DNA from: Crotophaga sulcirostris
Lineage: Eukaryota; Chordata; Aves; Cuculiformes; Crotophagidae
Direction: 5' to 3'
DNA length: 64,000 nt
Assembly: GCA_013397455.1 (NCBI GenBank)
Contig: VYZB01000530.1
Coordinates: 282,681-346,680, forward strand
Made by a program: the position numbers and the translations under genes. The notes beneath the pieces are model-generated. The model made no database searches, was not told the origin of the DNA, and saw only the letters and a list, made by a program, of their open reading frames with translations. Within the stretch, counting starts at the first letter, position 1; every line of letters starts with the position of its first letter. This document shows positions 52,048 through 64,000 of this stretch, piece by piece.

Positions 52048-53320
52048 AACCCAACTCTAGCCCATCCACACCTCATCTAAAAAAATTTAAAATCAACTTT
52101 ATCACCAAGTTAAACATTCTTCTAACTCAATGTAGGAGATAGAAAAGAACATCTACTATTGCATGGTATAGATCTTGTACCGTAAGGGAATGATGAAATA
52201 ATAATGAAAACCCAAGCCATATGCAGCAAAGACAAACCTTCATACCTCTTGTGTCATGATTTATCTAGAATAATCAAGCAAAACAAATTGAAGCTTGCCT
52301 CCCCAAAACCCAAGTGAGTTACTTACAAGCAGCTACCCCTGAGTGAACCCATCATTGTTGCAAAAGAGTGGGATGACCTGTCGGTAGAAGTGAAAAGCCA
52401 AATGAGTTGGATGATAACTGGTTGCCTTTGAAGTGAATCTAAGTTCTCTCTTAATTATCCTCCACAGACAATCCAACCCAACCATCATGTAGTAAATCAA
52501 GAGCAATTTAAAAGAGGTACAGCTCCTTCAAAAGAGAACAAAATTTCCCCTAAGAGATAAAAATTAAACCTTTATTTTCTAAACTACGACCTTTTAAGCA
52601 GCCACAGCATCAAAGGTCTACACCTAAAAATCCTGAAGCGTCATGGCTTCCTTATCACTCACTGGCCAACCTATGACTATAGAAGAGTTAATGATAAAAT
52701 GAGTAACCTGGAGCCCCCTTTTAAGCACAAGCTTATATTATTACATTGTTTCCAGACCACAACTAATATTACAATTCTAAGAAGACTAGATATTAGACAC
52801 CCTGTTAACCCAACTCAGGAGCACCCATTAGAAAGATTAAAATCTGTAAAAGGATCTAAGCAAACATGAGGTCTGGCTGTTTACCAAAGCACAGCCTTTA
52901 TCCAAACAAGTATTAAAGTTGATGCATGTCACTGGGCAGCAGTGACACGACATTTAACAGTCGTGGTATCCTAGCCATGCATAGGTAGTGCAATCAATTG
53001 CCTTATAAATCAAGACTTGTATGAATGACTAAACAAGGTCTCAGCTGTCTCTTACAGATAACCAGTGAAACTGATCTTCCTGTCCAAAAGCAGGACTAAA
53101 GACATAAGACAAGAAGAGCTTGTGGAACTTAAAAATTAGTGACCACTGCATATAAACTTAAACCTACCAGACTCACTAACCGCAGTGCTGACCTGCATTT
53201 TTTGATTAATGCGACCTTGGAGAAAAAGAAGGTCCTCCAAAAAGAAGACCACATCTCGACCAAGAGCAACTCCTCAACATACTAACAGTAACCAGACCCC
53301 GTAAACATGACCAATGAACC
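52048..53320 (+). pseudogene. NUMT part: 16S rRNA pseudogene, 3'-truncated
   Basis: Recognisable blocks are 'tgtaggagatagaaaag' (52131-52147), 'caaaagagtgggatgacctg' (52361-52380), 'gtgaaaagccaaatgag' (52390-52406), 'taggcaccc-like ... gcacccattagaaagattaaaatctgtaaaagg' (52822-52854), 'gtggtatcctagccatgcat' (52964-52983), 'gcgaccttggagaaaaa' (53211-53227) and 'actaacagtaaccagacccc' (53281-53300). The peptidyl-transferase-side 3' end (about 300 nt) is absent. Confidence 0.93.
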
Positions 53321-56300
53321 TATTAATGCTTTCTCATAGACTTCATGGTTGACTGTTAACTCTCTTTTTAGTAAGAAAAATGTAGCAGGTACATTGGTTT
53401 TCATTATACATTGACACTCAAATAGTATCATTGAGGAGCATCTTAATGTTTGTTTCAAAATATGTAAAAGTGTTGTTTATTTAGCCCTAATTTTTCAAGT
53501 TTTTTTAATTTTAGCTTAAAAAGTTGGGCTTCTAGGCAAATATCTTACTTAACTAAGATTTAGGTTTTAAGTTTGTTTTTCCTCACAATAAGAATAGTGC
53601 TTCCAGGGTCAATGTTTGCCAAATGTTTCCATAAGCAGAGACTATTTTGCTCCCATTGCTCACATGCTATGAATTGTAAGAATAAATAGATTTTGTAACA
53701 GTAATAAAGGCAGAAATGGAGTTGTTTCATGCACAGTCTAACCACTAGGATGCTCTTTGTTTGATTAAAATGCCAGGAAAGCTATTAGGAAGCAAAGACA
53801 AAGGCAAAAATAAAATGCCTTGAGATAAATGAATGTCTACCAAAACTCCAGGACTAATCAAAAGCTATTCATTTATATTCTCTGCCTCTGATCCTCTGCT
53901 GAGCTCACAGGACCAGCTTGTTAAAGGGTCAAGACAAATCCTACAGCTAGACTGGTTGTAAATTGCACGACCCTTTGGAGCCAGACTGATGGTCAGACCT
54001 TAAGGCCCAGGCGTGAGTGAAGCTGAAAGGGCTGCGTCGATCTCTAAAAAAGGCTAACAAAATTTTAGATAATATTGATGTGTATGTTGGTATTTCTTTG
54101 CTCAAAAATCTTTTTCTTCTTATATTATGCTTTCATTTAAGAAGTTGTCTGGGTACTCTTCTCCCCCCAAACACAAAGTCTTGAAGGTAAGATATTCTTA
54201 CATAGAATCAACTAGACAAAAGCTGATCAACACACAGTTTATCTCAGCCCAGTGGATCCATAAAAGTTTGAATTTTGCATAAGCTTCCATGCACAAGGGA
54301 GTACACCCAGACAAATGAGGCAGTATATAGAAGTTCTGTAACTGTGGCATGCTTGATGTCAATTGTAAATTTATCTACACTTAACAAAGGGAAAAGTGAA
54401 ATTAATTGTACAAATGCTGGTTCAATACTGGAGCTGACAAGTTAACTCAGAAATCTGATGTTCTTTGTGATATAATAATCCCTATAGATTTTACTGCTTA
54501 TCATGTCGACAGACTTTGCTCTGGCTGACTAAAACATCACGTAGGACAAGAATGAGCATCGAGCATACTTGCACTGAAGGACATAGAAACAAAATTATAT
54601 GTACTGCTGAAGTCAAAGCAGATGCTATAGCGTTTTTGTCAAGAAAAAGGTTTGCAAGAGTAAAGGCATTTGCTAAGTACATTGTGAAAAACAGAACAAT
54701 AGAAAAGAACTAATATTCCTTGAGGAAGTTGAAAATATTTCTAATTGAAGTGAAACTTTTATGTTTTTGCAGTCAATTCCTCCTCAGGGACTCCACAAGG
54801 TAGAAAAATCATTATACCTTTAAATAAATTTTAAGAACATATAAATCATAGTTAATGTATGAATGGCAAAGTTAATTAAAATGCAGTATCTACATTAAAT
54901 AAAACACCAGACTTAAAGTACAGATGTAAAATGGTGTAAAATTAGTCTTTCTTAAGCTAGCGGAATCTGAGGTCTTGTTTCTACCAAAAAAAAAAATAAA
55001 TAAAAGAAGAGTGAAATTATCAAAATTGCAATCTGCTAAACGTAGGGGTTTAGGTTTTAGAGCTGTCACACTGTTTCCCTGCAGTGTTCGTGATGGTGAC
55101 TACTGAGCAATTTTCACTACTAAGCTTGAACTTTGTTTGGGTGTGTTCTATGTGACAGACATTCCTATAAATGGGTTCATGACTGAAATAGTACCTTTTA
55201 AGTGACATTTAAGAACATAGCTAACACTTCATTTCTACCTACTCCATCTAAATTGACAGACTGAATGGGAGATGTATTCACAAATATTATATGAGATTGA
55301 GTGTCACTGACAGTCATTGATGACTTTGCTCACACATGTGGCCTCTGCTGGCAGATATTTGTTCTGAGAAAGATAGTTTTACAAAATCTAGAAGATGGAT
55401 ATATTTATCTTATTTTCTTTTCACTTTCTCACAAATGCATATGAAGATAACGAGAATGGCAACAACAATAGAGGAATTTACCTTTATTCTATCACAAAAC
55501 ACCTTACAAACAATACACAGGAATCAGTCTACCATCTGTTACCTCGATCCATTGAGTGAAATGTAGTAGATCTTTCAACAATGCACACCCTCAGTACTAC
55601 CGTCTTGAATATGGACTGCAGAAAAGCATTTGTAACCTTTCATCCTGTTTGCAAACTGAGAACAACATTTCAAAACTTGTGTGCCAAAAGACAGACTTCT
55701 AATCAATACAATGCTGTTTGGCAACCAGTTTCTCAGAAAGATAAAGCTTTCAGCCCTCTCACTGGTGTCAGTTCTGGCACCCAAATCCTTCAAAATGTAT
55801 GGTGCCTAATTTAGTATACCAAGTCAGCATACAGCATTGATAATACATACATAACTTCTTTAAGATGTTTTAGAATGGAACTGGGAGTGGAAATTAGGCA
55901 TGCTTACTGTCGTGACTATATTTCCTGAACTGTTATAGTGTTTTGCACCATTATTCTGGACTAGTTACGCTGGAGGATGAGTATAATTTGTTTCATGTGA
56001 TTCCACTTCAACAGATAGCTGATACTACATCATCAGAGATCCTTTTTAAGAGGACTTATGTGTCTACTTCATCTGCATTTGGAAATACTTAGATAAATAG
56101 CAACATCACCTTAAATAATAAATCTCCCTATTTCCATCAAGCCACAAGTATGTATTACTTGATCAAGAAGCTGTTGTCTTTGTTGGCAGAAAACTCAATG
56201 CTACATGGGAAGCATAAACCTTGGAAGCAATTAGGAAAATTATTTGTAGACGTTTCAGAAATTTTTACTCTTTTATAAATGGCTTTCTGCCCTAGGTTGT

Positions 56301-57309
56301 AAAAAGAAACATGATAGCAGAATGGCATGCTGACATATAGCAGGAACAGCTGAGGGTAGCTTTGTTTGTCTTGCAAAAAAGATGAGTCTAGAAAGGAACC
56401 CCATTTATTGCAATGGGAATTTTATAGGTGTTTGTTTCAGAAGGTTTCTCAAGCTGCTCAGTTGTTGACAGTAAACCAGACTATCCTTTTTGTCCTTGAA
56501 TCTCATACCACCATGAAGAGTGGAAAATGAAGCATGGTTTGAAAATGATGTGCGTATCACTTAGCAGTGTCATAAAATAACAAGATATTTCTTATATTGC
56601 TATAGAAGAAAAAGTTTAGTTCCCTTTAATTCTCAAGACGTTATGAGGCTACAACAAAGTACTATGCAGATTTCATTCCAATCATATCTAAAAGGTTAAC
56701 TGTGTGTGATGCATCTTTGTCAACATCTCTGGCAACATCAGTAGCATCTACAAGCTCATGGAGGAAATATGGAAACTCTGTGTTGCTAAAGGTTTTTCAG
56801 AAATCTGAGCCTTTTGATTTAGTATAAAATTTTGAAAAGAGGTCTCGCCATACTCTATCCCTGTTTTTCTCCCTCTAACAGTATTTCAGATTAGAAGTGG
56901 TATTTTACTTTAAAATGTCCCAGCACATTTTCTTACATTATGTACTCTTTTTTGTTTTTCCACATATAAAAGGGTGCTGGATTCTATGGCAAGGGCTGAA
57001 GATTAGTGTTCGTTATCAACTAGTTCTGAAGTTCAAGTTAAAAGTCCCACGCTTAAGAAAACCCATTCTTTATAATACTGGAATAAATGTGTTGTTCTTA
57101 CATCTATAGGAAATATTTTCTTTTATTAAGAGAAGGGTCTTAAAATGCTAAAGTTCAAAAGCACGATTCTCAAACTTTTTATTAATTTTGCAAGGACAAA
57201 GTTAAGAGAGGGTTTCTTTAAACAATATCTTTCTAGACAAAAATAATGCTTACAAACTATTCTTCATTTTAATTTTCCCTTTTTGTCTTCTCAATTGTAA
57301 TTTCATCAT
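53321..57309. other. AT-rich single-copy DNA, no gene recognised
   Basis: Frames are at most 77 codons and lack domains. A GC-richer strip lies at about 53880-54050. A runs occur at 54987-54998. No repeat family was recognised. Confidence 0.5.
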
Positions 57310-57423
57310 ATTTTAGGAGCAAGGAGCTCAGCACTGCTGCTGGGTACAAACAAGGTACCGAGCTGGATAAAACCAGGTGGAGGGCTGGGTTTGACCGGTG
57401 GGCCATGAGTTTGATGTCCCTGG
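57310..57423. mobile_element. hAT-type (Charlie-like) DNA transposon end fragment
   Basis: A GC-rich strip ends in 'gggccatgagtttgatgtccctg' (57401-57423), which is the reverse complement of the hAT/Charlie terminal sequence type CAGGG(G/A)(T/C)(G/A)TCAAACTCA. The opposite terminus was not found, so the left border is arbitrary and the element is a remnant without transposase. Confidence 0.45.
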
Positions 57424-60400
57424 TCTAAGTAATCTCCTTTATCCTAAACTGTTTAGAATAAAATTTCAAGCTGTAAAACTTCTCCACCACAGCAGCTGAA
57501 TGATAATAAGGAAGGAGGCCAAATCTGCCAGTGGAACCTCTCCATTCAGAATATGCCTATTGTTTCCTTTGTTTGCTTTTTTAAAAAAAGATAGAAGTCT
57601 TGTAACTTTTCAGCTTCTATATAATACTCTGATTTACAGGTAAGAGAAGTCCAGTTGATGTGAAAAAAACTAGTAGGCCTAGAAAAGTCTCCACTTATGC
57701 AAAACTACCTGAATAAGAAATCAGAGGAAAGTTTGACAGCTTCTAAATCTGAAACTTTTCTAATGAATCACCCCTCATTCTTACAGAGCAGTGGACAAAC
57801 TTTAAGGTGGAAGCCAAACGGAGGTTCATTTAGTGTCCTGTCATAGACCAGCACTGTGGAAGTCTAAGATTGCCTGTTTGAGAAATTCAGAGACCTGTCT
57901 CTTCCTTGTAGCTCCTCTGATAATGGAATCAGGTGAGATGCTTGTGCTGAGCTATTAGTGGGCACTGCCTACTTGTCTTTGAAATTTGTGCCTCAGCCAT
58001 GTTTTGAACAAAGCAGGTGTACTCCATCTCTATTTATGTGGGGTTTAAACGAAAGATTTTTAGAGACCTGCAGCATTCTCAGTGTGGGCATCGTGCACCA
58101 TCCGAAGCTTTTGCGCTGTGTCATTCTTTTGCTCCAATTTCTGTAGTAGTCTGGCTATTACTAATATGTGTAATCCCCACACAGTATTTGTTACTACTGC
58201 ATCTGTACATACATTTCCCCAAGTTCCACTTAGGCTTCTTATTTTTCCCCTGTACTCCGCTCACAAACACAAGTCAAATATTATGGAAAAACATCTTAAA
58301 TTCCTCAAGCCCTGAGTGAGTTACCTGATCATGTCTGAACTTCTATCATGCACAGTCAATCCCATTTACACTAGTGAAGTACAGCAGGGAACAGTTTTGT
58401 TTAAAAGCTTGTTGGACATAATAATCAGAATTTTTCAGAGCAATAAGGGAATGTTAGCAGGTTTTTCACACAAGCCCAGCCTAGACAGAAAAAATATTAT
58501 ATATAATAATGATTTTAAACAATCTCACAAGATGAGGTCCTGACAGAGAAAAGCTATTAGAAATTGATTACTCTTACTTATTAAACAAAGCAAAACCACA
58601 AGGTTCTCTCCTTTCCCTGAGAAGGTTTTTATATGACTTAGCTGCAGAATAGCTGCTGGAAATAGTTAGCACACCAGACACTTGCAAGGCAGGAGGACAG
58701 AAAGACAAAACTGAGCTTCTGGGAGTAAACACTCTTTAAACAAAACTTCCATTTTTATGAGTATGTCACTGTATTCCATACTGATGTTATGTTTAGTTTC
58801 AGTTTCATACAATTAGGATTAAGAAAACAAAGAAAAGCAAGTCAGTAGAAGAAACAAATGAAATATGGATGAAAGTAAAGGTGGAGGAGAGTCAATGTTC
58901 CATTGTAAATGATTTCTGCTGGCATGAAAAACAGTTTATAATGCAAAACATAATTATTCCAAGGAAAACAGAGACAATCTAGTTTGAAATTCCATTGTTA
59001 AAACAAATCTCAATCAATCAAATGATTAATTCTGCTTTCTCAATGTGTCAGTTACAAATGGCAACAACCAGAATCAATGGTATATAATTTGTCATCTCTT
59101 TGAAGGCTGAAAGATTGTTGATAGGCCAAATACCAATGAAGCTAACAATAGTTGGGTAAAACATGATTAATATTCTGCTCCATGATAATTTTCTTTCTTT
59201 AAAGAAAGAGACACTGCTTCAATCAAATTACAGTCTTGTCCTCCCAAGGGCACAATAAATCACTAATATGTTCAGATGTTCACACAAATCTTTGAGTAAA
59301 TTTATCCACTTACACACATTTGAAACTTTACATACTGCACTTTAGTAGCCATAACAAATATTACTGTTTGAATATACTTTCTATCAGGTATTTTATATAA
59401 TATTGTGTGACCATAAGATGCTTTGCAAATTAATATAACTGTATTTGGATTAATGGAAAACTGAATACAATGAACTTTGAAGACTTCCTTAATTTCTCTA
59501 TAATATTAGGAGCTGAAAGTCTTGAATATTTATTCAGGTCTCATCCAAGCGTATGTAATTTTTTTTCTTAACACATATGAGCTAAACAATACTTGAAACT
59601 TTGAAACACAGAACAAATTGAATTTTCTTTAACCAAGTATAATGTTCCTTGTTAATGCTATATTAATTCAAGCGTGTTATGGTATCTTTTGTGGCCTTCC
59701 TGACATTTAATTTTTTTTTTCCTTTTTGAGTAGTGGACCCTACAAATAGCAGCTTCCACTATCTATCCCCATTTTTTTTCTCAAAATTTCCATTTCCCAG
59801 CTTTATTTCCAGCATCTTTTGCCAGAAATACAGAGTTTCTGGAGACATTTTTTCTGACCATTCTCTATCTTTGTGTTACCTGAATTTAGAAATAAGTAAA
59901 AGATAATGTTTTGGGTATAGCAGCTGTCTCTTCTTCCTCACTGACTGTAGCTAAGTTCGACCAGCTCTGCCAAAAAAAAAATTATCAAAGGAATTTCTAC
60001 TGAGGCATTTACCTGAAATAGGTATGACTTTACTTATTCAAGAAGTATCAAACAGAGACATAATTTATGAAATTAAACAAAGCCTCATGTACGAATGCCA
60101 TATAAGGGGTAAGGCTGACTGATTGATCCACTGCTCTTTGCTTTTCTCGGCTCACACTAAGACTGCCTGGAAGTTGTCCCAAGCCTGTCCTCTTCTTCAG
60201 TGCAGAGTAGCAATAGAAAGTGCTCAGCTCTGCTCATGCAGGTTCAGTTTGAGGCCTGAATTCTGAACAATCAGCGTGTTTTCTTTGTTCCAGCAACCCA
60301 GGTGTCTTTCAAGGCCATTGCATTTTCTTTCGTTGACCTAACAGCCCTGTTTGAATTACTGGTGTGACATCCAAGGAACAAAAGCAGCACTCACTGAGGA

Positions 60401-63349
60401 AAAATTGCCTTCCGACTCTTAAAGGATGGAACAACTTGTTGAATGAATAAAATCCCTGATCTGCACTCAAGGGCTGAGCTTGATAACTGTGACAGGAAAA
60501 AAAAAGGAAGAGCTATTGGTTTCAGTTTCCCAAAATAAATACTGGGTTTTTTTAACAGAAGCTGCAGTAAAAGAACAAAGGAGCTAAAGATCATAAGACA
60601 GGTCACAGCATACTCTGGGAGACAAGCTATTAAAAACAATTCTCTCTTTCTGCAGTTTTTCCAGGTCATTTTCCCTTCACTCATTATAAGTAGTAACATT
60701 TACATGAAAATAGGATCTTGGTTTCTCAGGACTTTATCTGCTCTTTATAATTATCCCCTTGAAGTCATAATCCTGGTTTCTGTGATAATTAGGTTTTCCA
60801 TAAGTTTTCAGTGGTTCTTTCAAGGTGAGCATGGGCTAGGTTGCAATCCAATAATAGCATCCCAATAGCCTCATTAAGGCCAAGTTTTTCCAATATAGGT
60901 GCCTAAAATGTCTAAAGATATACGAATCTATTATTATGTCCATATGTAGACAGTAGTAAGTTGACTTTTTTGTTTAATTGCCAATGTTGGGAACTCATCT
61001 ATGTCAGAAGCTTAGCATTCCTGACAATCCAATGTTTCTAAATCTAGCCTTTTTTTTTTTTTAAATTCTGACCTACTTAAGTAGGAGTTGTAATAAGTAC
61101 GCTCAGTTCTGAGTGAGAGCCAGAGCATAATGTTAGAAATTAATCCATTAAATCCAGAAATATAAAGGTCATTCCAGCCTCATTTTGAAAATACTGATAA
61201 TATTATCTATCATGAAATGTTTTTCAAAATGAGCACAGAATGTCAGCTAATTGAAGCTTTGTGTTATAACTTACTGGCTTTTGGTTATAGCTTGGCTTTC
61301 CAGTTATTCCAATACAGAAGGACTCTGTGACACTACTATACATTAAGGAAAAGTTCGTGGGCCATGTAGGTATGGCAGAATATTTGTTAGTTCAAAAGGC
61401 TGATCTAAAGCTATTACATTGTATATCTGTACCTTAATTTTCTCCATCTAAATTAACTTTTAATTGATATAAGTGACAGGAAAATTACAATGTGTTAAGT
61501 TTGTGAGGTTTCAAATGCCTGTCTGGGGCAAATAGTGTGCATTCATTGCATATTTAGACAACTTTCTTATTAGATAGTCTCAGTTTCTCATTCAAATTCA
61601 GAGTTTGTAGCAATCTTCACATGGCCTTCCACCACAGATACCATGGAAGAGTTATGGGTGAAGGGTGTTACCTTTTCATATTCTATGTCAATAGCCTAGC
61701 ATGACACATAGGCAAAAATACTGTAAAGACAACCATACCGTCAGATACTATTTTAACTACTTTTTCTGTTCTCTATTGTTTGACATTACTTAGGCTAATC
61801 TGGGTCCAAAGTGTGTTCAAACATTCCTTCAGGGTAACAATTCTTTTGTGATAAGCTGCTTACAATAGCAATGGCTTGGCATGAAAACCCACTATATAAT
61901 ACACCTGCCTGGGATTGAGTGGAAGTGCAGGGGCTGAATGTGATCCAGAGAATATCTTGCAAAAAAGCATAATTAGGAGACTTCATTTGTATTTCTGCCA
62001 TAAGACAGATACAGAAAACATTGTATTAACAATGCCTTACATGCATTTAAGAATTCTAAATGTGTTTGAAATTGATACCATTTCCATGAACAACACAGAT
62101 TTATTTGATATAAGCACTCTGAAAAACACTAGTCCTATCCCTGGAAAATAAAAAGAAGAGAGAAGTAATCCCTAATGAGAAGATATAACCATTATTTAGC
62201 ATGTGAAAAGATATATAAGCTAAAATAAATAGGATTTTAAGTAGAAAAAGTGCAGCAAGACTATTTAGTAATGTAGTTAAGTGTTTCATAAGTTATTTTG
62301 CTATCATGCATTTTTTTGCTGTTTTTTCTTCCCTTGAATATCTATGCATTCCCTGATCTTGTACAGATGTTTTCTATGTTTCATGGTATATTACCTTTTC
62401 AAATTCATTGGGAATTCTGGGCTACAGTAAAATTTTACCTGACATGGTTTAATCTTTCAGTGAAAAATGTAGCAGCACTTATGTCTGTGCAAAAAATATG
62501 ATTCATTTTTTCCAAGTATACTTTTCTAAGTATAATTAGAAAATCTAGAGACTTCATTAATTAACCAGAAGAAAGCTATTTTTTTGGCACAAACCTTGAA
62601 GCAAATTTTCTTAATTTTAAATCTACTGCTGCTATACTTGATTACCTCTAATCTCTTCACTAGAATGCTATCAAATCATATTTTTAGCTGAGCATTCTTC
62701 ATTTTAGGATGATTTGCAGTAATTAACCCAGTTATTTAACTTACAAAGTTATTGCAGGCATTTTATAGGTTTCATTTTCTGCAAGGTGCTGAGCAGTCTG
62801 GCCTTGAGCCAATGAAATGATTAAGCATCTGCTTAACTTTAACCACATAAGTGATCCTACTGGGAATTTTGCAGGATAAAGCCTTTCATCAACGAGTCTT
62901 TGAACAAACAGTCTTTTCCCTGATTTTTCTTTTTTTGATATCTCTCAAGTTATCTCTTTCTAAAATTACATTTTTTAACTTTGTACGTTGATCAAAACCC
63001 TCAGTGACCGTTGTCTGCAGTATGATATCAAAGCTGGTTGGTGAGATCCACCACAAAGAAGTTGAATGTTTTTCCTTCATTTAAATTTTTTACTACATTA
63101 ATTGCAAGAAGACTTAAGAAATCATCATCACTTTGAATCCTTCAGGGACAATCAGGAGGTAACTGCAGATGACTCTAAGGGAATTTTAGATATTCTATTT
63201 TTTTCCTTATGTTTACCTTATATATTAAAAACAAACAAACACAAAGGATTTACTGATGAGATTTAGACTTCACATTTTATTTTCCCTTTTTAAAGCTACA
63301 CAAAGCAATCAAACACAGGTACTTGTTTCCGTACATGTTTTCTCATAAC
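57424..63349. other. AT-rich single-copy DNA, no gene recognised
   Basis: Frames (up to 102 codons, 60391-60699, -) show no domains. A candidate conserved noncoding stretch lies at 58985-59170 (SOX-like CCATTGTT at 58992, TALE/homeodomain-like CAATCAATCAAATGATTAAT at 59011-59030). No repeat family was recognised. Confidence 0.45.
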
Positions 63350-63645
63350 TGTCTACAGTTACATGAAAGGAGGTTGGGGTGAGGTGAGTGTCGGTCTCTT
63401 CTCCCAAACGACAGGTGATAGGATTACGGGAAATGGCCTCAAGTGGTATCAGGGGAGGTTCAGACTAGACATTAGGAAAAATTTCTTTATGGAAAGGGTG
63501 GTCAGGCACTGGAACAGGCTGTCCAGGGAGGTGGTTGAGTCATCATCCCTAGAGGTGTTTAAAGGATGGGTAGATGAGTTCATCAGGGACATGGTTTAGT
63601 AATTAGACAGGTACGATTGGACTCCATGATCCCTTTTATACTATT
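63350..63645 (+). mobile_element. CR1 LINE, 3' end
   Basis: The frame 63363-63599 translates as the CR1 C-terminus: [20 protein letters not shown], then [40 protein letters not shown], ending at TAG 63597-63599. The 3' UTR follows with 'gattggactccatgatccc' (63615-63633). 5'-truncated just before the [12 protein letters not shown] motif. Confidence 0.92.
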
Positions 63646-63667
63646 TGGGAAACACTAATGATTTCAG

Positions 63668-63768
63668 AAAAATAGAATCATTGAACCATTTATGTTGGAA
63701 AAGACCCTTAAGATCGAGTCCAACAGCTAACCTAACACTGCTAAGTCCACCATTAAACCACACCTGTA
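63668..63768 (-). mobile_element. CR1-like 3' end, minus strand
   Basis: On the plus strand it reads 'aatagaatcattgaaccatt', 'tgttggaaaagacccttaag', 'cctaacactgctaagtccacc' and 'attaaaccacacctgt', the reverse complement of an avian CR1 3' tail and 3' UTR of another subfamily. Only about 100 bp remain. Confidence 0.8.
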
Positions 63769-64000
63769 ATATTTTGCATTGTTTTCCAGAGTCCAGGAAA
63801 TGTGGGCACAAGTATTGTGAGAAAAGAAGGAATTAAAAAAAAAAGTTGCAAAGTCAAAAAGAAGCACAGTAGAGGAATGGAGAATATTGCCTCATTGCCT
63901 CTGCTGTTGGACACAGGTGAAAAAAATCACTTCAAAGTCATAAATAGGCAAATCTTTTCCAGTCATACTTAGCAAACCAAACTACTTAAACTTGATGATA
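63769..64000. other. Single-copy DNA to window end
   Basis: It contains an A run at 63834-63843. Nothing else was recognised. Confidence 0.4.

Larger units (their letters stand above)
50761..53320 (+). pseudogene. NUMT: nuclear copy of mitochondrial control-region end to 16S rRNA
   Basis: About 2.56 kb is collinear with an avian mitochondrial genome: end of control region, tRNA-Phe, 12S, tRNA-Val, and 16S up to roughly four fifths. Gene order and strand are those of the organelle, so it is one insertion event. Many indels and a sizeable insertion in tRNA-Val show it is not mitochondrial contamination. It starts gradually in the control region (limit uncertain) and stops abruptly in 16S at 'gaccaatgaacc' (53309-53320), where normal 16S would continue. 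AT-rich nuclear DNA flanks both sides. The frames within it are meaningless. Confidence 0.95.

Noticed and set aside
1..64000. CRISPR arrays, bacterial operons or phage genes
   Set aside because: There are no direct-repeat/spacer arrays and no long frames; CR1, avian LTRs and a NUMT show the DNA is avian nuclear.

Overview
The window looks like vertebrate nuclear DNA from a bird. It is AT-rich, it carries no recognisable intact protein-coding gene, and its interspersed repeats are of avian type. These are nine CR1 LINE pieces with the typical avian CR1 3' region, two LTR-type pieces matching common avian endogenous-retrovirus LTRs, and a nuclear copy of mitochondrial rRNA genes whose rRNA and tRNA sequence reads as avian. 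I did not try to name the species. No open reading frame exceeds about 140 codons, and the longer ones fall in CR1 or are chance frames in AT-rich DNA. The window is best read as a gene desert or the inside of a very large intron.

Layout: 40-446 CR1 (+) with an unusual A-rich tail. 446-12377 is mostly single-copy AT-rich DNA, with a GC-rich block at about 1965-2345 and a one-base assembly gap at 11140 flanked by a 15-bp duplication. 12378-12563 is a short CR1 (+). 13036-13898 is a long avian LTR-type repeat (+). 13899-22827 is AT-rich single-copy DNA with a 3 x 20-bp tandem repeat. 22828-23922 is an old CR1 (+) with decayed reverse transcriptase. 27180-28998 is a very old CR1 (+) and 29520-30536 a better preserved CR1 (+). 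33610-33856 is a second LTR 3' part (+). 34348-34560 is a weak candidate exon. 36224-36527 is CR1 (-). 40030-40560 is a repeat-like block of unknown class. 43627-43679 is a pure pentanucleotide microsatellite. 46078-46735 is CR1 (-) with an internal deletion.

50761-53320 is the clearest single feature: a nuclear mitochondrial insertion (NUMT) collinear with control-region end, tRNA-Phe, 12S rRNA, tRNA-Val and about four fifths of 16S rRNA. All parts are damaged by small indels. 57310-57423 ends in a hAT-type terminal sequence. 63350-63640 and 63668-63768 are two CR1 pieces whose 3' ends face each other.

Nothing here works together as an operon or pathway. The content is a record of transposon, retroviral and organelle insertions in otherwise unannotatable DNA, plus a few segments that might be conserved noncoding elements. 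I found no convincing new biological system. The best leads are the candidate exon, the unidentified GC-rich block, the repeat-like block near 40.3 kb and the insertion inside the NUMT tRNA-Val.
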